Under the pieces are notes generated by a model, which was given only the letters and a program-made list of their open reading frames with translations, did not search any database and was not told the origin of the DNA. 64,000 nucleotides of DNA from assembly GCF_003605435.1 (NCBI RefSeq), contig NZ_QXQB01000002.1:1178001-1242000 (forward strand). Direction: 5' to 3'. Shown here piece by piece: positions 1 to 8,707 of this stretch. How positions within the stretch are numbered: the stretch's first letter is position 1; each line of letters starts with the position of its first letter. This stretch comes from Paenibacillus pinisoli. Its GTDB lineage: Bacteria; Bacillota; Bacilli; Paenibacillales; Paenibacillaceae. A program made the position numbers and the translations under genes.

Positions 1-440
1 ACGCCCAGCTCACCGGATACCGACTGGACTGAGCCGGCAAAATTGCGGTGATAGCCACGCCGTATCATAGCCGGAATCAGAATGCTGCCGAGCGCTGCTG
101 TTGTTGCAGCCGCCGACCCGGAAATTGCCGCAAAAAACATCGAGGTAACGATCGTTACGAATGCCAGACCTCCGGAGAAATGACCCGTCAGCGCATTGGC
201 AAAATTTATTAGGCGCTTGGATATTCCGCCATACTCCATCAAAACGCCTGCAAGTACGAAAAACGGAATCGCCATAAGCGGGAACGAGTCTATCGAGGTG
301 AATGACCTCTGTACGAGAACGATTAGCGGTGTACCCCCGTCCCACCAGATTGCTACGGCTGAAGCAAGTCCCATGGCGACAGCAACGGGAACGCCAATAA
401 TGAAGAATAGCAGCAAACAAATAAACAGTATCAGACCCAT
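1..440 (-). CDS. dctM: TRAP transporter large permease DctM (partial, N-terminal part)
   Basis: The reading frame starts at 440 and runs off the left edge, giving the first ~146 residues. It begins with a hydrophobic helix (MGLILFICLLLFFIIGVPVA) and then shows the typical DctM blocks SFPLMAIPFFVLAG and MFFAAISGSAAATTAALGSI, which line the substrate path in this family. Its ATG overlaps the stop codon of the small permease by one base (TAATG), so the two are translationally coupled. With the binding protein and small permease upstream it forms a tripartite, ion-gradient-driven importer in the membrane. The linked sugar-acid genes suggest the solute is an acid sugar. Confidence 0.93.
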   Translation of the reverse strand, partial: MGLILFICLLLFFIIGVPVAVAMGLASAVAIWWDGGTPLIVLVQRSFTSIDSFPLMAIPFFVLAGVLMEYGGISKRLINFANALTGHFSGGLAFVTIVTSMFFAAISGSAAATTAALGSILIPAMIRRGYHRNFAGSVQSVSGELG

Positions 441-982
441 TACAGCTGCTCCCCCTTTCCTTGCTGTTCAACCGCTTGAAGTTCTAGTGCAGCCTCATTT
501 GTCTCTACATGCTCATTCGTCAGAAATTCCAAAATAACTGCAATCGCATTCATAATCATAAGCATAGCGCCAACAGGAATGGCCATGTACGCCATACTCA
601 TAGGCATACCCATAGCAGAAGATGTCTGCTTGCCTACGATCGGCATCATCTCAAAGCCTTTCACTGTCAAAATAAGCATAAATACAATTGTAATCACCAT
701 TACGGCAATTTTTAAAATTTTACGGGCTTTGGGCTTAATATTCTCCGCGATAACTTCTACCGCTATCAGTTTATGGTGACGCAGCGCCAGTGCAGCGCCA
801 AAAAATACAGTGTAAATCATGAGATACCGCGCAAGCTCTTCGGTCCAATGGATCGGAACGTCAACGACGAAGCGGCTAATAATCTGTATAATAACGAGAA
901 TTGACATCACCATGAGCATCAAGCCTACGACATAGCCGACAAGCTTGTTGACGACATCAATTCCTTTGATGATCGCTTTCAT
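440..982 (-). CDS. dctQ: TRAP transporter small permease DctQ
   Basis: This 180-residue protein has four hydrophobic segments (about residues 14-36, 48-66, 88-108 and 127-150). It also has the small-permease signature ISRF...WTEELARYLMIYTVFFGAALALRHHKLI, in which the EELARY segment is characteristic of the DctQ family (PF04290). Length and topology are normal. It sits between the binding-protein gene and dctM, overlapping dctM by one base. In the complex it supports DctM in the membrane. The C-terminal tail after residue ~155 is rich in Glu and Gln. Confidence 0.93.
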   Translation of the reverse strand: MKAIIKGIDVVNKLVGYVVGLMLMVMSILVIIQIISRFVVDVPIHWTEELARYLMIYTVFFGAALALRHHKLIAVEVIAENIKPKARKILKIAVMVITIVFMLILTVKGFEMMPIVGKQTSSAMGMPMSMAYMAIPVGAMLMIMNAIAVILEFLTNEHVETNEAALELQAVEQQGKGEQL

Positions 983-1124
983 CCTTTATCCTCCCGTCTT
1001 CGTACGGAAAATTTCACAATATAGGCCGACGTTCTTCCAATGGTGAATCGAGGATAAGCCGGCCCCAATTAGTTGTACAAGCAAGCTGAATTATCACACA
1101 GTTGGCTTCCAGCTTGCATAAGTT

Positions 1125-2147
1125 CTATTCTGTTGCGACAATGCTGTCATACAGCTCTTGACCGTAACGAGCTGCGAATTTCTCCAATACAGGCTGTACC
1201 TTCGCAGCAAATGCGGACGTATCGACTTCGATCAGCTCCATGCCTTCCTCGTGCAGCGATTTCAGCAACTTCTCTTCCTGCTCCGCCACTAAAGCGTTTT
1301 CAAACTCGGTCGCCTCTTTGGCTGCTTCTTCGACTGCCTTGCGCTGGTTCTCGGAAAGCTTGTTATACGTAATATCGCTCATCGCCAGAAGAACATAGCC
1401 GTAAACGTGATTCGTCATAACCAGGTAATCCTGAACCTCTTGCATCTTGTTGCTCGAAATAAAGGCAAGCGGGTTCTCTTGCGAGTTGATAACGCCTGTC
1501 TGAAGCGAAGAATATACTTCACCAAAGGCCATCGGCATTGGCGACGCGCCCATCGCGCTCCACGCTTCAATCGATGCCGGAATTTCCGGTACGCGGATCT
1601 TCACGCCTTTCAGATCGTCAACCTTCTCTACTTTCTTGTTCGTGGTCAGCTGGCGCGGGCCGCGCACCCAGAACTCAAGGCCGCGAATGGTCGCATCTGA
1701 CAGCAGGTCCGCCTTCAGCTTGTCGCCCACTTCGCCGTACAGCACTTTCTCCAAGTGCTCTTGGTCACGGAACAGATAAGGAACTTCCAGAATCGAGAAT
1801 GGCTCATGGAAGTTGGACAATACGCCTGCTACCAGCGCAAAGTCTACGGAACCCAGCTGCATGCCCTCGATCAAGTCGCGGTCATTGCCCAGCGTAGAGC
1901 TTGCGAATACGTCGACCTCAACGGTGCCGCCGCTTTTCTCCTTTACCAGTTCGGCGAATTTCATTGCTCCGATATGCCATGCGTCGCTTTCGCCCGTAAT
2001 ATGGCCGAGACGCAGCTTGACTGTTTTTTCATTCGATGATCCGCCGCCGTCTCCGGAACCGCCTGTGCCGGCATTGCCGCCATTGCCGCAGGCAGCGGTA
2101 ACGAACATCGCTGTAATGACCATGATTGTTGCAAGCTTCTTGAACAT
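1125..2147 (-). CDS. dctP: TRAP transporter substrate-binding protein DctP (lipoprotein)
   Basis: The 340-residue protein starts with a signal peptide ending in a lipobox-like VTAACGN, followed by a Gly/Ser-rich linker, so it is probably a lipid-anchored extracellular receptor. The family motifs are plain: LRLGHITGESDAWHIGAMKF near the N-terminus, the conserved Arg region GLEFWVRGPRQLT that contacts the substrate carboxylate, GVKIRVPEIPASIEAW, and QTGVINSQENPLAFI. An AGGGGGAT ribosome site lies just before the ATG. It delivers a carboxylate solute to DctQM encoded downstream. The clustered kinase and RuBisCO-like genes suggest an acid sugar, which is an inference. Confidence 0.93.
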   Translation of the reverse strand: MFKKLATIMVITAMFVTAACGNGGNAGTGGSGDGGGSSNEKTVKLRLGHITGESDAWHIGAMKFAELVKEKSGGTVEVDVFASSTLGNDRDLIEGMQLGSVDFALVAGVLSNFHEPFSILEVPYLFRDQEHLEKVLYGEVGDKLKADLLSDATIRGLEFWVRGPRQLTTNKKVEKVDDLKGVKIRVPEIPASIEAWSAMGASPMPMAFGEVYSSLQTGVINSQENPLAFISSNKMQEVQDYLVMTNHVYGYVLLAMSDITYNKLSENQRKAVEEAAKEATEFENALVAEQEEKLLKSLHEEGMELIEVDTSAFAAKVQPVLEKFAARYGQELYDSIVATE

Positions 2148-2249
2148 GATACATCCCCCTATGAGTTAGTCTTATGATGTATGGCAGCCGAAGCGGCGGC
2201 ATGCGCCGCCCGGATATACCCTGCGCATCGACGCGATTCACTCGCGTCC

Positions 2250-3272
2250 CTAGAATGTAACCAGCACTTTCATGGATTGATCTTCCTTCTTGTCGACAAG
2301 GCGGAAGCCCTCGGCCGCTTGATCGCAGGTCAGCTTGTGCGAGATGATGGCCTGCTCATTGACGGCTCCGGCCATTAGAAGATCGATGGCTGTCATGGTA
2401 TCGACTCTGGTATAGGTCATGCAGCCGATAATTTCTTTCTCTTGATTTTGCAAGTTATGAATATCAAAGGTTTGCGTACCGTGGAACATCGCGATCGTTA
2501 CGATGCGGCCGCCTTTGCGAAGCAAGCGAAGCGATTGATCGATAATGCCGGGAACGCCTACTGCAATCAGCACTTTGTCGAATTCCCCGCCGACCTCCGC
2601 TTTGGCTTCCTCCGTCCAGTCCTGCCGGTCCATAGTGTTCATTGTATGGGTAGCGCCCATCTCGGAAGCGATTCCAAGAGCGTAGTCCATCACATCGGTA
2701 ACGAGCATAGTTGTAGCGCCTGCGGCCTTTGCTGCCGCCATCGCCAGCAATCCGATCGGCCCTGCCCCCAATATCGCCACTTTGTCGCCTACCTGAATCT
2801 CCGCCTTCCTGACGGCATGAACGCCCACAGCGAAAGGCTCTACCAGAACGCCGCTGTCATAATCCATCTCATCCGGCAGCTTGAACACCGTCAGCTCCCG
2901 CGCGGCGAAGTATTCCGCCATGGCCCCATACCAGCTGCCGATTCCGGGCGCTCCGCGTTCAGAGCAATAATTGACATGGCCTGCTAGGCAATATTCGCAA
3001 TGGCCGCAGCCTGTCTGCGGCTCCACCGTCACGCGATCGCCAGCCTTGAACTTGGTAACGCCTGGCCCAACCTCGACAACCTCTCCCGCAATTTCATGCC
3101 CGATAATGACCGGCGGCTTGCGGAAAGGATGTAGTCCCTTGTACGTATGAATATCCGATCCGCATATGCCTGCCGCTTTGACTCTGATCAATACATCGTT
3201 ATGCCCCACTGCCGGTTTGTCTACTTCCTTCACTACGACTTTATAAGCGTCGTCCACATATACGGCCTTCAT
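2250..3272 (-). CDS. Zinc-dependent alcohol/polyol dehydrogenase (MDR family)
   Basis: A 340-residue medium-chain dehydrogenase of the sorbitol/threonine dehydrogenase type. Catalytic zinc ligands are visible as Cys37 (GICGSD), His59 and Glu60 (GHE). The structural-zinc cysteines are Cys89, Cys92, Cys95 and Cys103 (C-x2-C-x2-C-x7-C). The nucleotide-binding glycine motif LGAGPIGLLAM lies near residue 170. It should oxidise a secondary hydroxyl with NAD(P)+ in the cytoplasm. The gene lies between the GntR regulator and the TRAP genes, so it probably provides an oxidation step in the acid-sugar pathway. The exact substrate cannot be read from the sequence. Confidence 0.9.
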   Translation of the reverse strand: MKAVYVDDAYKVVVKEVDKPAVGHNDVLIRVKAAGICGSDIHTYKGLHPFRKPPVIIGHEIAGEVVEVGPGVTKFKAGDRVTVEPQTGCGHCEYCLAGHVNYCSERGAPGIGSWYGAMAEYFAARELTVFKLPDEMDYDSGVLVEPFAVGVHAVRKAEIQVGDKVAILGAGPIGLLAMAAAKAAGATTMLVTDVMDYALGIASEMGATHTMNTMDRQDWTEEAKAEVGGEFDKVLIAVGVPGIIDQSLRLLRKGGRIVTIAMFHGTQTFDIHNLQNQEKEIIGCMTYTRVDTMTAIDLLMAGAVNEQAIISHKLTCDQAAEGFRLVDKKEDQSMKVLVTF

Positions 3273-3319
3273 TTAAATTCCCCCATTCTGCCATACTCAT
3301 GCTGTCTGTCCCTTGCTTA

Positions 3320-3982
3320 TTAGAACAATAGCTTCCGCTTCGATGCCTGGAGATGCTCCTTCATACGGTCGACGCAATCGCCGTTCCCCTGCTGAAGCAA
3401 CGCGAATATATCTTGGTGGTCCTGCAAGAAATCTCTCATCCGGTGCGGATCCTTCTTCAGATGTCTTAGTGTGATACGCAGCAAATGATCTTGATAGTTA
3501 AGCAGCACTCTATAGATTTCCTGATTGCCTGCAAATTTGCAGATGAGCAAATGAAACTCATGGTCCGCCTTGGCGAATTCCTTCACATTCAACCGGCCGA
3601 CAATCTCTTCCGTCGCCTCCAGATTGGCCTTAAGCGCCACTATCTGCGATTCGGAGAGGCCTCTGCCCACAATGCTCTGAATGTTGAAGGTCTCCAGAGC
3701 TGTACGCAAGTCGTAAATGTCAATAATGCGGTCAATCGCCAGATCATTGATGATGATGCCTTGCTTGGAGGATACGGTCAGGAACCCCTCCGTCTCCAGC
3801 CGCGTAAGCGCCGACTTGATCGGCGTCTTGCTCATCTCCAGCAGCTCGATCAGCTCGCGCTCCGACAAGAAGCGGCCAGGCTCGAAGCGCTCATCGAGAA
3901 TATGCTCCTTTATTTGATAGTAGGCAATATCCTTGAGCAAGAGTGATTCCTTCTTCTGATCAGCCATTGTACAAGTCAACAT
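3320..3982 (-). CDS. GntR family transcriptional regulator (FadR/FCD subfamily)
   Basis: The 220-residue protein has an N-terminal winged helix (about residues 20-85; RFLSERELIELLEMSKTPIK and TRLETEGFLTV are GntR hallmarks). A C-terminal all-helical FCD ligand-binding domain follows; DLRTALE and DHEFHLLICKFAGN carry metal/ligand-binding Asp and His typical of the family. It is encoded inside the catabolic operon, so it probably represses that operon until an acid-sugar intermediate binds. The likely operator is the triple palindrome at 6705-6736. The start is uncertain: the ATG at 3982 abuts its ribosome site, and the in-frame ATG at 3967 (MADQKK) is an alternative. Confidence 0.9.
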   Translation of the reverse strand: MLTCTMADQKKESLLLKDIAYYQIKEHILDERFEPGRFLSERELIELLEMSKTPIKSALTRLETEGFLTVSSKQGIIINDLAIDRIIDIYDLRTALETFNIQSIVGRGLSESQIVALKANLEATEEIVGRLNVKEFAKADHEFHLLICKFAGNQEIYRVLLNYQDHLLRITLRHLKKDPHRMRDFLQDHQDIFALLQQGNGDCVDRMKEHLQASKRKLLF

Positions 3983-4007
3983 CCTTTCCCGACACGATTC
4001 CTATTGT

Positions 4008-5399
4008 TTAACCCGATGCGGCGTCCCGCACCTTCACGAAATAATCCGGACTTCCGAACTGTCCGCCTTTAAGAGCAAGCTCCAGTCCGTCCATTCTCTC
4101 ATCCTGCGAGTAGACCTTGCAGAGAGGCGCTCCCGGCGAGATCGGCAATGCCATCTCAAGTCCGTATATGCCCATCTCGCTTGTCACAAAGCCGGATGTG
4201 TCTCCGCCTGCAATGACGACCCTGCTTAAATTCGCCTCAAGCATCACATGCTTCGTCCATCTGCCGAGCTGGCGGCCGATATGCTCTCCTGCCTGGGAGC
4301 TGGCGATGCCGCGATCGGCAATGGCCCGGCGGGTTGCAGCGATAGCAGGATCTTCAGGCCCTAGCGCGGTATACAGCACCACGCTTCGTCCTTCTTGAAG
4401 AAGGCCGATGGCCTCCTTCAGCAGCTGCTCCGGCAGACTCCCGTCCTCGGCCAAGCATTCCGGCTGAATGCGGATTCCTGCGAATCCTTGCTCGATTGCG
4501 GTCTCAACCTGACGCTGGCTGACCGGTGAAGCGCTGCCGGAGACCGCCAGTATCCGCTCCGCTGGAACAATGCCTGCTCCTGCCGGGCTCGCCTGTTCGT
4601 CTGCCTTCCGAATGCCCGCTTCGCTCCAATGAGCGGTCAAGGCATATTCAACACCGGAGGAGCCCACCACGAACCGCAATCCCTCACCTGCCGATTCCCA
4701 AATCAACTGGCCTGTCAGCCTCATTGTCGCATCATCCAGCGCATCGAACAAGATAACGCCCGGTTTGCTTTGCAGCTTCTCTCGATAAGCCCTTCCTGCC
4801 GACTCGGCATCGCCTTGCAGATCTGCAACGCTTACCAGCTCCATCCGGACATCCAGCTGCTTCTGCAGATGGAGCCGAAGATCCGATTCCGCCATCGGCG
4901 TAACAGGATGGCGCGACATGACCGGATGACGGTCGAGCCGGTACACCTCTCCGTCATACCTGGCGAAGTGATGGCCGAATACCGTATATCGGCCTAGCGC
5001 CGGGGCCCCGACCAGCAGCGGAACCGTCTCTTGCTTCTCGAAGCAAGGCAGCGTCACTCTTATCGCTTCGCCGATACTGCCGAACTCTGGCGAGGAATCA
5101 AAGGTCGAGCAGGTCTTGTAATGGATGACGCCGACAGGCAGCTGCGACAGCATCTCCATCACCGGCTTCACTTCCTGCCCCAAGTCCTCGGGATTCTTCG
5201 CCCGGCTTGTTCCTGCGACCCCAATGCACCGGATGCCTTCGAAGCGCTTCAGCATATCGGCCGAAGGCGCTTCCAAAAACAGCACCGTTCGATATCCGCT
5301 TCGAGACAGTGCTTCCATGGCATCCGTCGAGCCCGTAAAATCATCTCCGTAAAAAGCCAGTAGAAGCTCATTGTCCTGCATGTTCTGTACCTCCGCCAT
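4008..5399 (-). CDS. Four-carbon acid sugar kinase family protein (DUF1537/OtnK-like)
   Basis: 463 residues. The N-terminal domain starts with the family motif YGDDFTGSTDAME and carries HYKTCSTFDSSPEFGSIG. The C-terminal nucleotide-binding domain contains the diagnostic GGDTSGFV. These are the two domains of the DUF1537 kinases that phosphorylate four-carbon acid sugars and, in apiose pathways, 3-oxo-isoapionate. It starts four bases after the stop of the RuBisCO-like gene, so the two are one transcriptional unit. Kinase next to RuBisCO-like protein is the arrangement expected if the phosphorylated product is the substrate of the latter. Family assignment is firm; the precise substrate is inferred. 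Confidence 0.9.
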   Translation of the reverse strand: MAEVQNMQDNELLLAFYGDDFTGSTDAMEALSRSGYRTVLFLEAPSADMLKRFEGIRCIGVAGTSRAKNPEDLGQEVKPVMEMLSQLPVGVIHYKTCSTFDSSPEFGSIGEAIRVTLPCFEKQETVPLLVGAPALGRYTVFGHHFARYDGEVYRLDRHPVMSRHPVTPMAESDLRLHLQKQLDVRMELVSVADLQGDAESAGRAYREKLQSKPGVILFDALDDATMRLTGQLIWESAGEGLRFVVGSSGVEYALTAHWSEAGIRKADEQASPAGAGIVPAERILAVSGSASPVSQRQVETAIEQGFAGIRIQPECLAEDGSLPEQLLKEAIGLLQEGRSVVLYTALGPEDPAIAATRRAIADRGIASSQAGEHIGRQLGRWTKHVMLEANLSRVVIAGGDTSGFVTSEMGIYGLEMALPISPGAPLCKVYSQDERMDGLELALKGGQFGSPDYFVKVRDAASG

Positions 5400-5402
5400 A
5401 GT

Positions 5403-6671
5403 CTAGTTGCGAGCTTTCCCGAATTTATCTATCGCTTGTTGAAGAGCAGGATGCGTCTTGGCATATTCCGTTATGGCAATGCCGCTCGACGCTGCCTCCC
5501 AGCCTTGTCTCATGCTGAGTACACCTTCGGCTGCGCCTCCCGGATGAGCCAGTATGCCTCCGCCGGCCAGATGAATCACATCCGTCGTGGCAACTGCTTG
5601 ATAAGTAGGCTCCGCAGTTCCCGCCCACTGCGCGGATGAAAGCACCGGCATCACAGGATACCCGCCAAGGAATGGCGCAAGGCAAGCCTTGATGGACTGC
5701 GCGACAGCCTTGTTGCTCTCGGCAAATTTGCTATTCAGCCCGTTCGTATGAAGGTGGTCTACGCCGGCAAGCCGGCATAGCTTCTGATAAGCCTTGAAGC
5801 TCATGCCCAGCATCGGAGCGCGGGTCATCGCCCCCCACTGCGTGCGATGGCCGTGGATCGGCAGCTCTGCGTATTGCCTCAGATGAGCGACGGCCGGCAA
5901 GCCCATGCTGTTGACGGCAACCATTACGCAGGTTCCGCCCGCCTTCACGACGATATCGTGATTCCGCCGCATCTCGTCAATGTCGCCCGTTATGTTAAAG
6001 GCATACATCAGCTTCCTGCCTATTCGGTCCGCTGCCCGCTCAATCGCCTCCATTACGATCTTCACCCGCTGTTCGAAAGGCGCATATGGCGGATTGGCGC
6101 AGAGCTCATCATCCTTAATGAAGTCCAGGCCTGACTCCGCCAGGCTTGTGACAAGCGGTCCATATTCAGAAAGCGGGAGGCCGATGCTCGGCTTCACAAT
6201 GGTGCCAATGATCGGCCAGTTATAGACTTGCGCCAGCTTCCTGGTCCCTTCGATGCCGAATTGAGGTCCGGGGTACTTCTCGGCGAAGGGCTCCGGCAGC
6301 TCGATATCGGTCAGCCTGATGCCCGACAGCTCACGCAGCTCATACAGGTTGCCGGCTATCGTGCTCAACAGATTGGCAAGTGATGGACCGAAATTATCTA
6401 GCGGGAAAGATAACTTGACCAATCCTCTTCGATACACAGGATTGTCCCCCCCAGGCGGCGGGACACTATGCGGCAAGGAGGGTTCCAGCATCTCTTCCAG
6501 CTCTTCGGTGCCAATAATCTCCGCGCTGTGGCGGGCCTTCAGCTCCGGCGTCTCGCCAGGTACCGCAACAAAAGTTCCTGTAGATTGTTCTCCAGCCATC
6601 AACTCCGCGGCATGGGCCAAGGAATGAGGAGTTTCGATGAGATAGGATGCGATAACCCGATGTTGTGACAA
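5403..6671 (-). CDS. RuBisCO-like protein (form IV), probable acid-sugar phosphate decarboxylase/hydrolase
   Basis: This 422-residue protein has the RuBisCO large-subunit fold: an N-terminal alpha/beta domain (to about residue 135), then a barrel. The first lysine motif is GTIVKPSIGL (Lys160). The metal-site motif GLDFIKDDE is intact with Lys186, Asp188 and Glu189, so carbamylation and Mg2+ binding are possible. A second lysine normally found in KPKLG is Ser here, and the loop-6 region differs (HLHTNGLNSKFAES), so it is not a CO2-fixing enzyme. The start is TTG at 6671, preceded by GGAGG. First gene of the operon. Known RuBisCO-like proteins next to DUF1537 kinases act on 3-oxo-isoapionate 4-phosphate. 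Methionine-salvage enolases are related but their partner genes are absent here. Confidence 0.9.
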   Translation of the reverse strand: MSQHRVIASYLIETPHSLAHAAELMAGEQSTGTFVAVPGETPELKARHSAEIIGTEELEEMLEPSLPHSVPPPGGDNPVYRRGLVKLSFPLDNFGPSLANLLSTIAGNLYELRELSGIRLTDIELPEPFAEKYPGPQFGIEGTRKLAQVYNWPIIGTIVKPSIGLPLSEYGPLVTSLAESGLDFIKDDELCANPPYAPFEQRVKIVMEAIERAADRIGRKLMYAFNITGDIDEMRRNHDIVVKAGGTCVMVAVNSMGLPAVAHLRQYAELPIHGHRTQWGAMTRAPMLGMSFKAYQKLCRLAGVDHLHTNGLNSKFAESNKAVAQSIKACLAPFLGGYPVMPVLSSAQWAGTAEPTYQAVATTDVIHLAGGGILAHPGGAAEGVLSMRQGWEAASSGIAITEYAKTHPALQQAIDKFGKARN

Positions 6672-6704
6672 CCTCGATCAACCTCCACTTCTGGGGTTTG
6701 TTCG

Positions 6705-6736
6705 ATAGATCTATGATAGATCTATGTTGGATCTAT
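6705..6736. promoter_or_regulatory. Triple 11-bp palindromic operator upstream of the acid-sugar operon
   Basis: Three head-to-tail 11-bp units begin at 6704, 6715 and 6726. Two contain the perfect palindrome ATAGATCTAT (6705-6714, 6716-6725), and the third is a variant TTGGATCTAT (6727-6736). The 11-bp period places the sites on one face of the helix. The array sits about 35-65 bp upstream of the RuBisCO-like start. The operon's own GntR protein is the obvious candidate ligand (inference). Confidence 0.65.
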
Positions 6737-6934
6737 TAGTTTTCATGATAAATAAACCGTTTTCAAAAGTCAACGGATTTGTGATCATTTTTTTCAAAAC
6801 AGTGACCGTCTTGTCCGCCAGAGCAACCAGCGGGTGCATAGATTAACCAAATTATCGAATATTAAAAACAACCAAAATTGTATGCCTAACTTCGGACCAT
6901 CGACTTTAGGATAATAACTGGAAGGACGGATAAG

Positions 6935-8623
6935 ATGGCTCACCCTAACAAGCCGCAGCATGCTGGCAAGCTGTCCGTATTCGCGCTCGGCGGCGTATTC
7001 GAGATCGGCAAGAACATGTACGTGATTCAATACGGCGACGATATCGTCGTCATCGATTGCGGCTCCAAATTCCCGGATGAAAGCCTGCTTGGCATCGATC
7101 TCATCGTCCCGGATATTACATATTTGATGGAGAACAAGGAGCGCATCCGGGGGTTATTTATTACCCATGGACACGAGGACCATATCGGGGCTATTCCCTA
7201 CATTTTGAAACAGTTGAATATGCCTGTATACGGGACTCCGTTGACGCTGGGTTTGATAAAAGGAAAGCTGAAGGAGCATAGTCTGAGCGATAAAGATTTG
7301 CATGATATTCACACCGACAGCGTCTTCGAGCTTGGCTCGCTGAAGCTCTCCTTCTTCCGCACGAATCACAGCATCCCGGATTGTGTTGGCATCGCGATCG
7401 ATACCCCGGAAGGAACCGTCGTCCACACCGGAGATTTCAAGTTCGACCTCTCCCCTGCCAACAAGCAATTTCCTGATGTGCATAAAATGGCCCGAATCGG
7501 CGAACGCGGCGTGCTGCTATTGCTGTCAGAGAGCACGAATGCGGAGCGTCCCGGCTTTACGCCTTCCGAGAAGCTGGTTGGCGAAAGGATTGAGGAGGCT
7601 TTCCAGAAAGCTAAAAACAAAATATTCCTCACTACCTTCGCTTCCAATGTGAACCGGCTGCAGCAGGTCATCAACGCTGCCGCCAAAACCGGCCGCAAGC
7701 TGCTGCTGCTAGGGCGCAGCATGGTTAATGTCGTGAAGGTGTCCCAAGAGCTTGGGTATCTGGATATCCCTGAAGGAATGATCATCGAACCGAAAGAAAC
7801 CGGACAATTTGGCCGCGAGCAAATCGCAGTGCTATGTACGGGTAGTCAAGGCGAGCCAATGGCCGCTTTGTCGCGTCTCGCCAGCTCTACACATCCTTTA
7901 ATAACGGTCGATCCCGGCGATACGGTTATTTTTGCTTCTTCTCCGATACCCGGCAATGAGCGCAATGTAGCCAGCACGCTGGATCATCTGTATCTGCTAG
8001 GCGCGCATGTCATTCACGGAGGCCACGGAGGAACCGGCATGCACGTATCCGGCCATGGCAGCCAAGAGGAGCTAAAGCTGATGCTTACGCTTATGAAACC
8101 GACCTACTTTGTGCCGATTCACGGAGAATACCGGATGCTGCATCAGCACCGCCAGCTTGCTGTAGACGTGGGAGTCGAACGGGAGAACATCTTTATTCTG
8201 CGTAATGGGGATGTACTGGATATTAGCGAAGGGCAAGCCGTCAGCACGAGGCAAGTTCCTGCAGGCAATACGCTGGTAGACGGATTCGGCATCGGAGATG
8301 TCGGGAATATTGTGCTGCGGGACCGCAAGCATCTGTCTGAGGATGGCATCATCGTTATCGTCGTTACGCTCAGCCGCCAAGAGAACGCGCTGCTATCCGA
8401 CCCCGATGTCATCTCGCGAGGGTTCGTCTATGTGAAGGAATCAGAAGGACTGCTTGGCGAAGTCAGCCGTATCGTCATCAGGACAATCGAGGAACTGCAG
8501 GAGTCAGGCAATGACTGGAAATGGTCTCTTCTTAAGACGAAAACAAAAGACTCGGTTGGCGCCTTCCTGTACGCGAAGACAAAAAGAAGGCCGATGATCC
8601 TTCCTATCATTATCGAGGTATAG
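6935..8623 (+). CDS. rnjA: Ribonuclease J (RNase J1 type)
   Basis: 562 residues, the usual length for RNase J. The metallo-beta-lactamase metal motif is complete as HGHEDH (starting near residue 76), followed by the beta-CASP region with TFASNVNRLQQ and the conserved HGGHGGTGMHVSGHGSQEEL. A C-terminal domain follows residue ~450. The intact HGHEDH motif suggests a catalytically active J1-like enzyme; J2 proteins usually carry altered residues. It performs 5' exonuclease and endonuclease steps in RNA decay and maturation. A GGAAGGA ribosome site precedes the ATG. The gene stands alone, divergent from the acid-sugar operon. Confidence 0.95.
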   Translation: MAHPNKPQHAGKLSVFALGGVFEIGKNMYVIQYGDDIVVIDCGSKFPDESLLGIDLIVPDITYLMENKERIRGLFITHGHEDHIGAIPYILKQLNMPVYGTPLTLGLIKGKLKEHSLSDKDLHDIHTDSVFELGSLKLSFFRTNHSIPDCVGIAIDTPEGTVVHTGDFKFDLSPANKQFPDVHKMARIGERGVLLLLSESTNAERPGFTPSEKLVGERIEEAFQKAKNKIFLTTFASNVNRLQQVINAAAKTGRKLLLLGRSMVNVVKVSQELGYLDIPEGMIIEPKETGQFGREQIAVLCTGSQGEPMAALSRLASSTHPLITVDPGDTVIFASSPIPGNERNVASTLDHLYLLGAHVIHGGHGGTGMHVSGHGSQEELKLMLTLMKPTYFVPIHGEYRMLHQHRQLAVDVGVERENIFILRNGDVLDISEGQAVSTRQVPAGNTLVDGFGIGDVGNIVLRDRKHLSEDGIIVIVVTLSRQENALLSDPDVISRGFVYVKESEGLLGEVSRIVIRTIEELQESGNDWKWSLLKTKTKDSVGAFLYAKTKRRPMILPIIIEV

Positions 8624-8707
8624 GATAAACTTTTCCATCACATAAATAACAGCCCATGTAGGCAATTTAAACACGTTGCACCATTTAACTTTCGAGGAGG
8701 AAATAGT

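Noticed and set aside
10..471. 153-codon minus frame over the left edge
   Set aside because: It is an out-of-frame shadow of dctM; the true frame starts at 440 and shows the DctM motifs.
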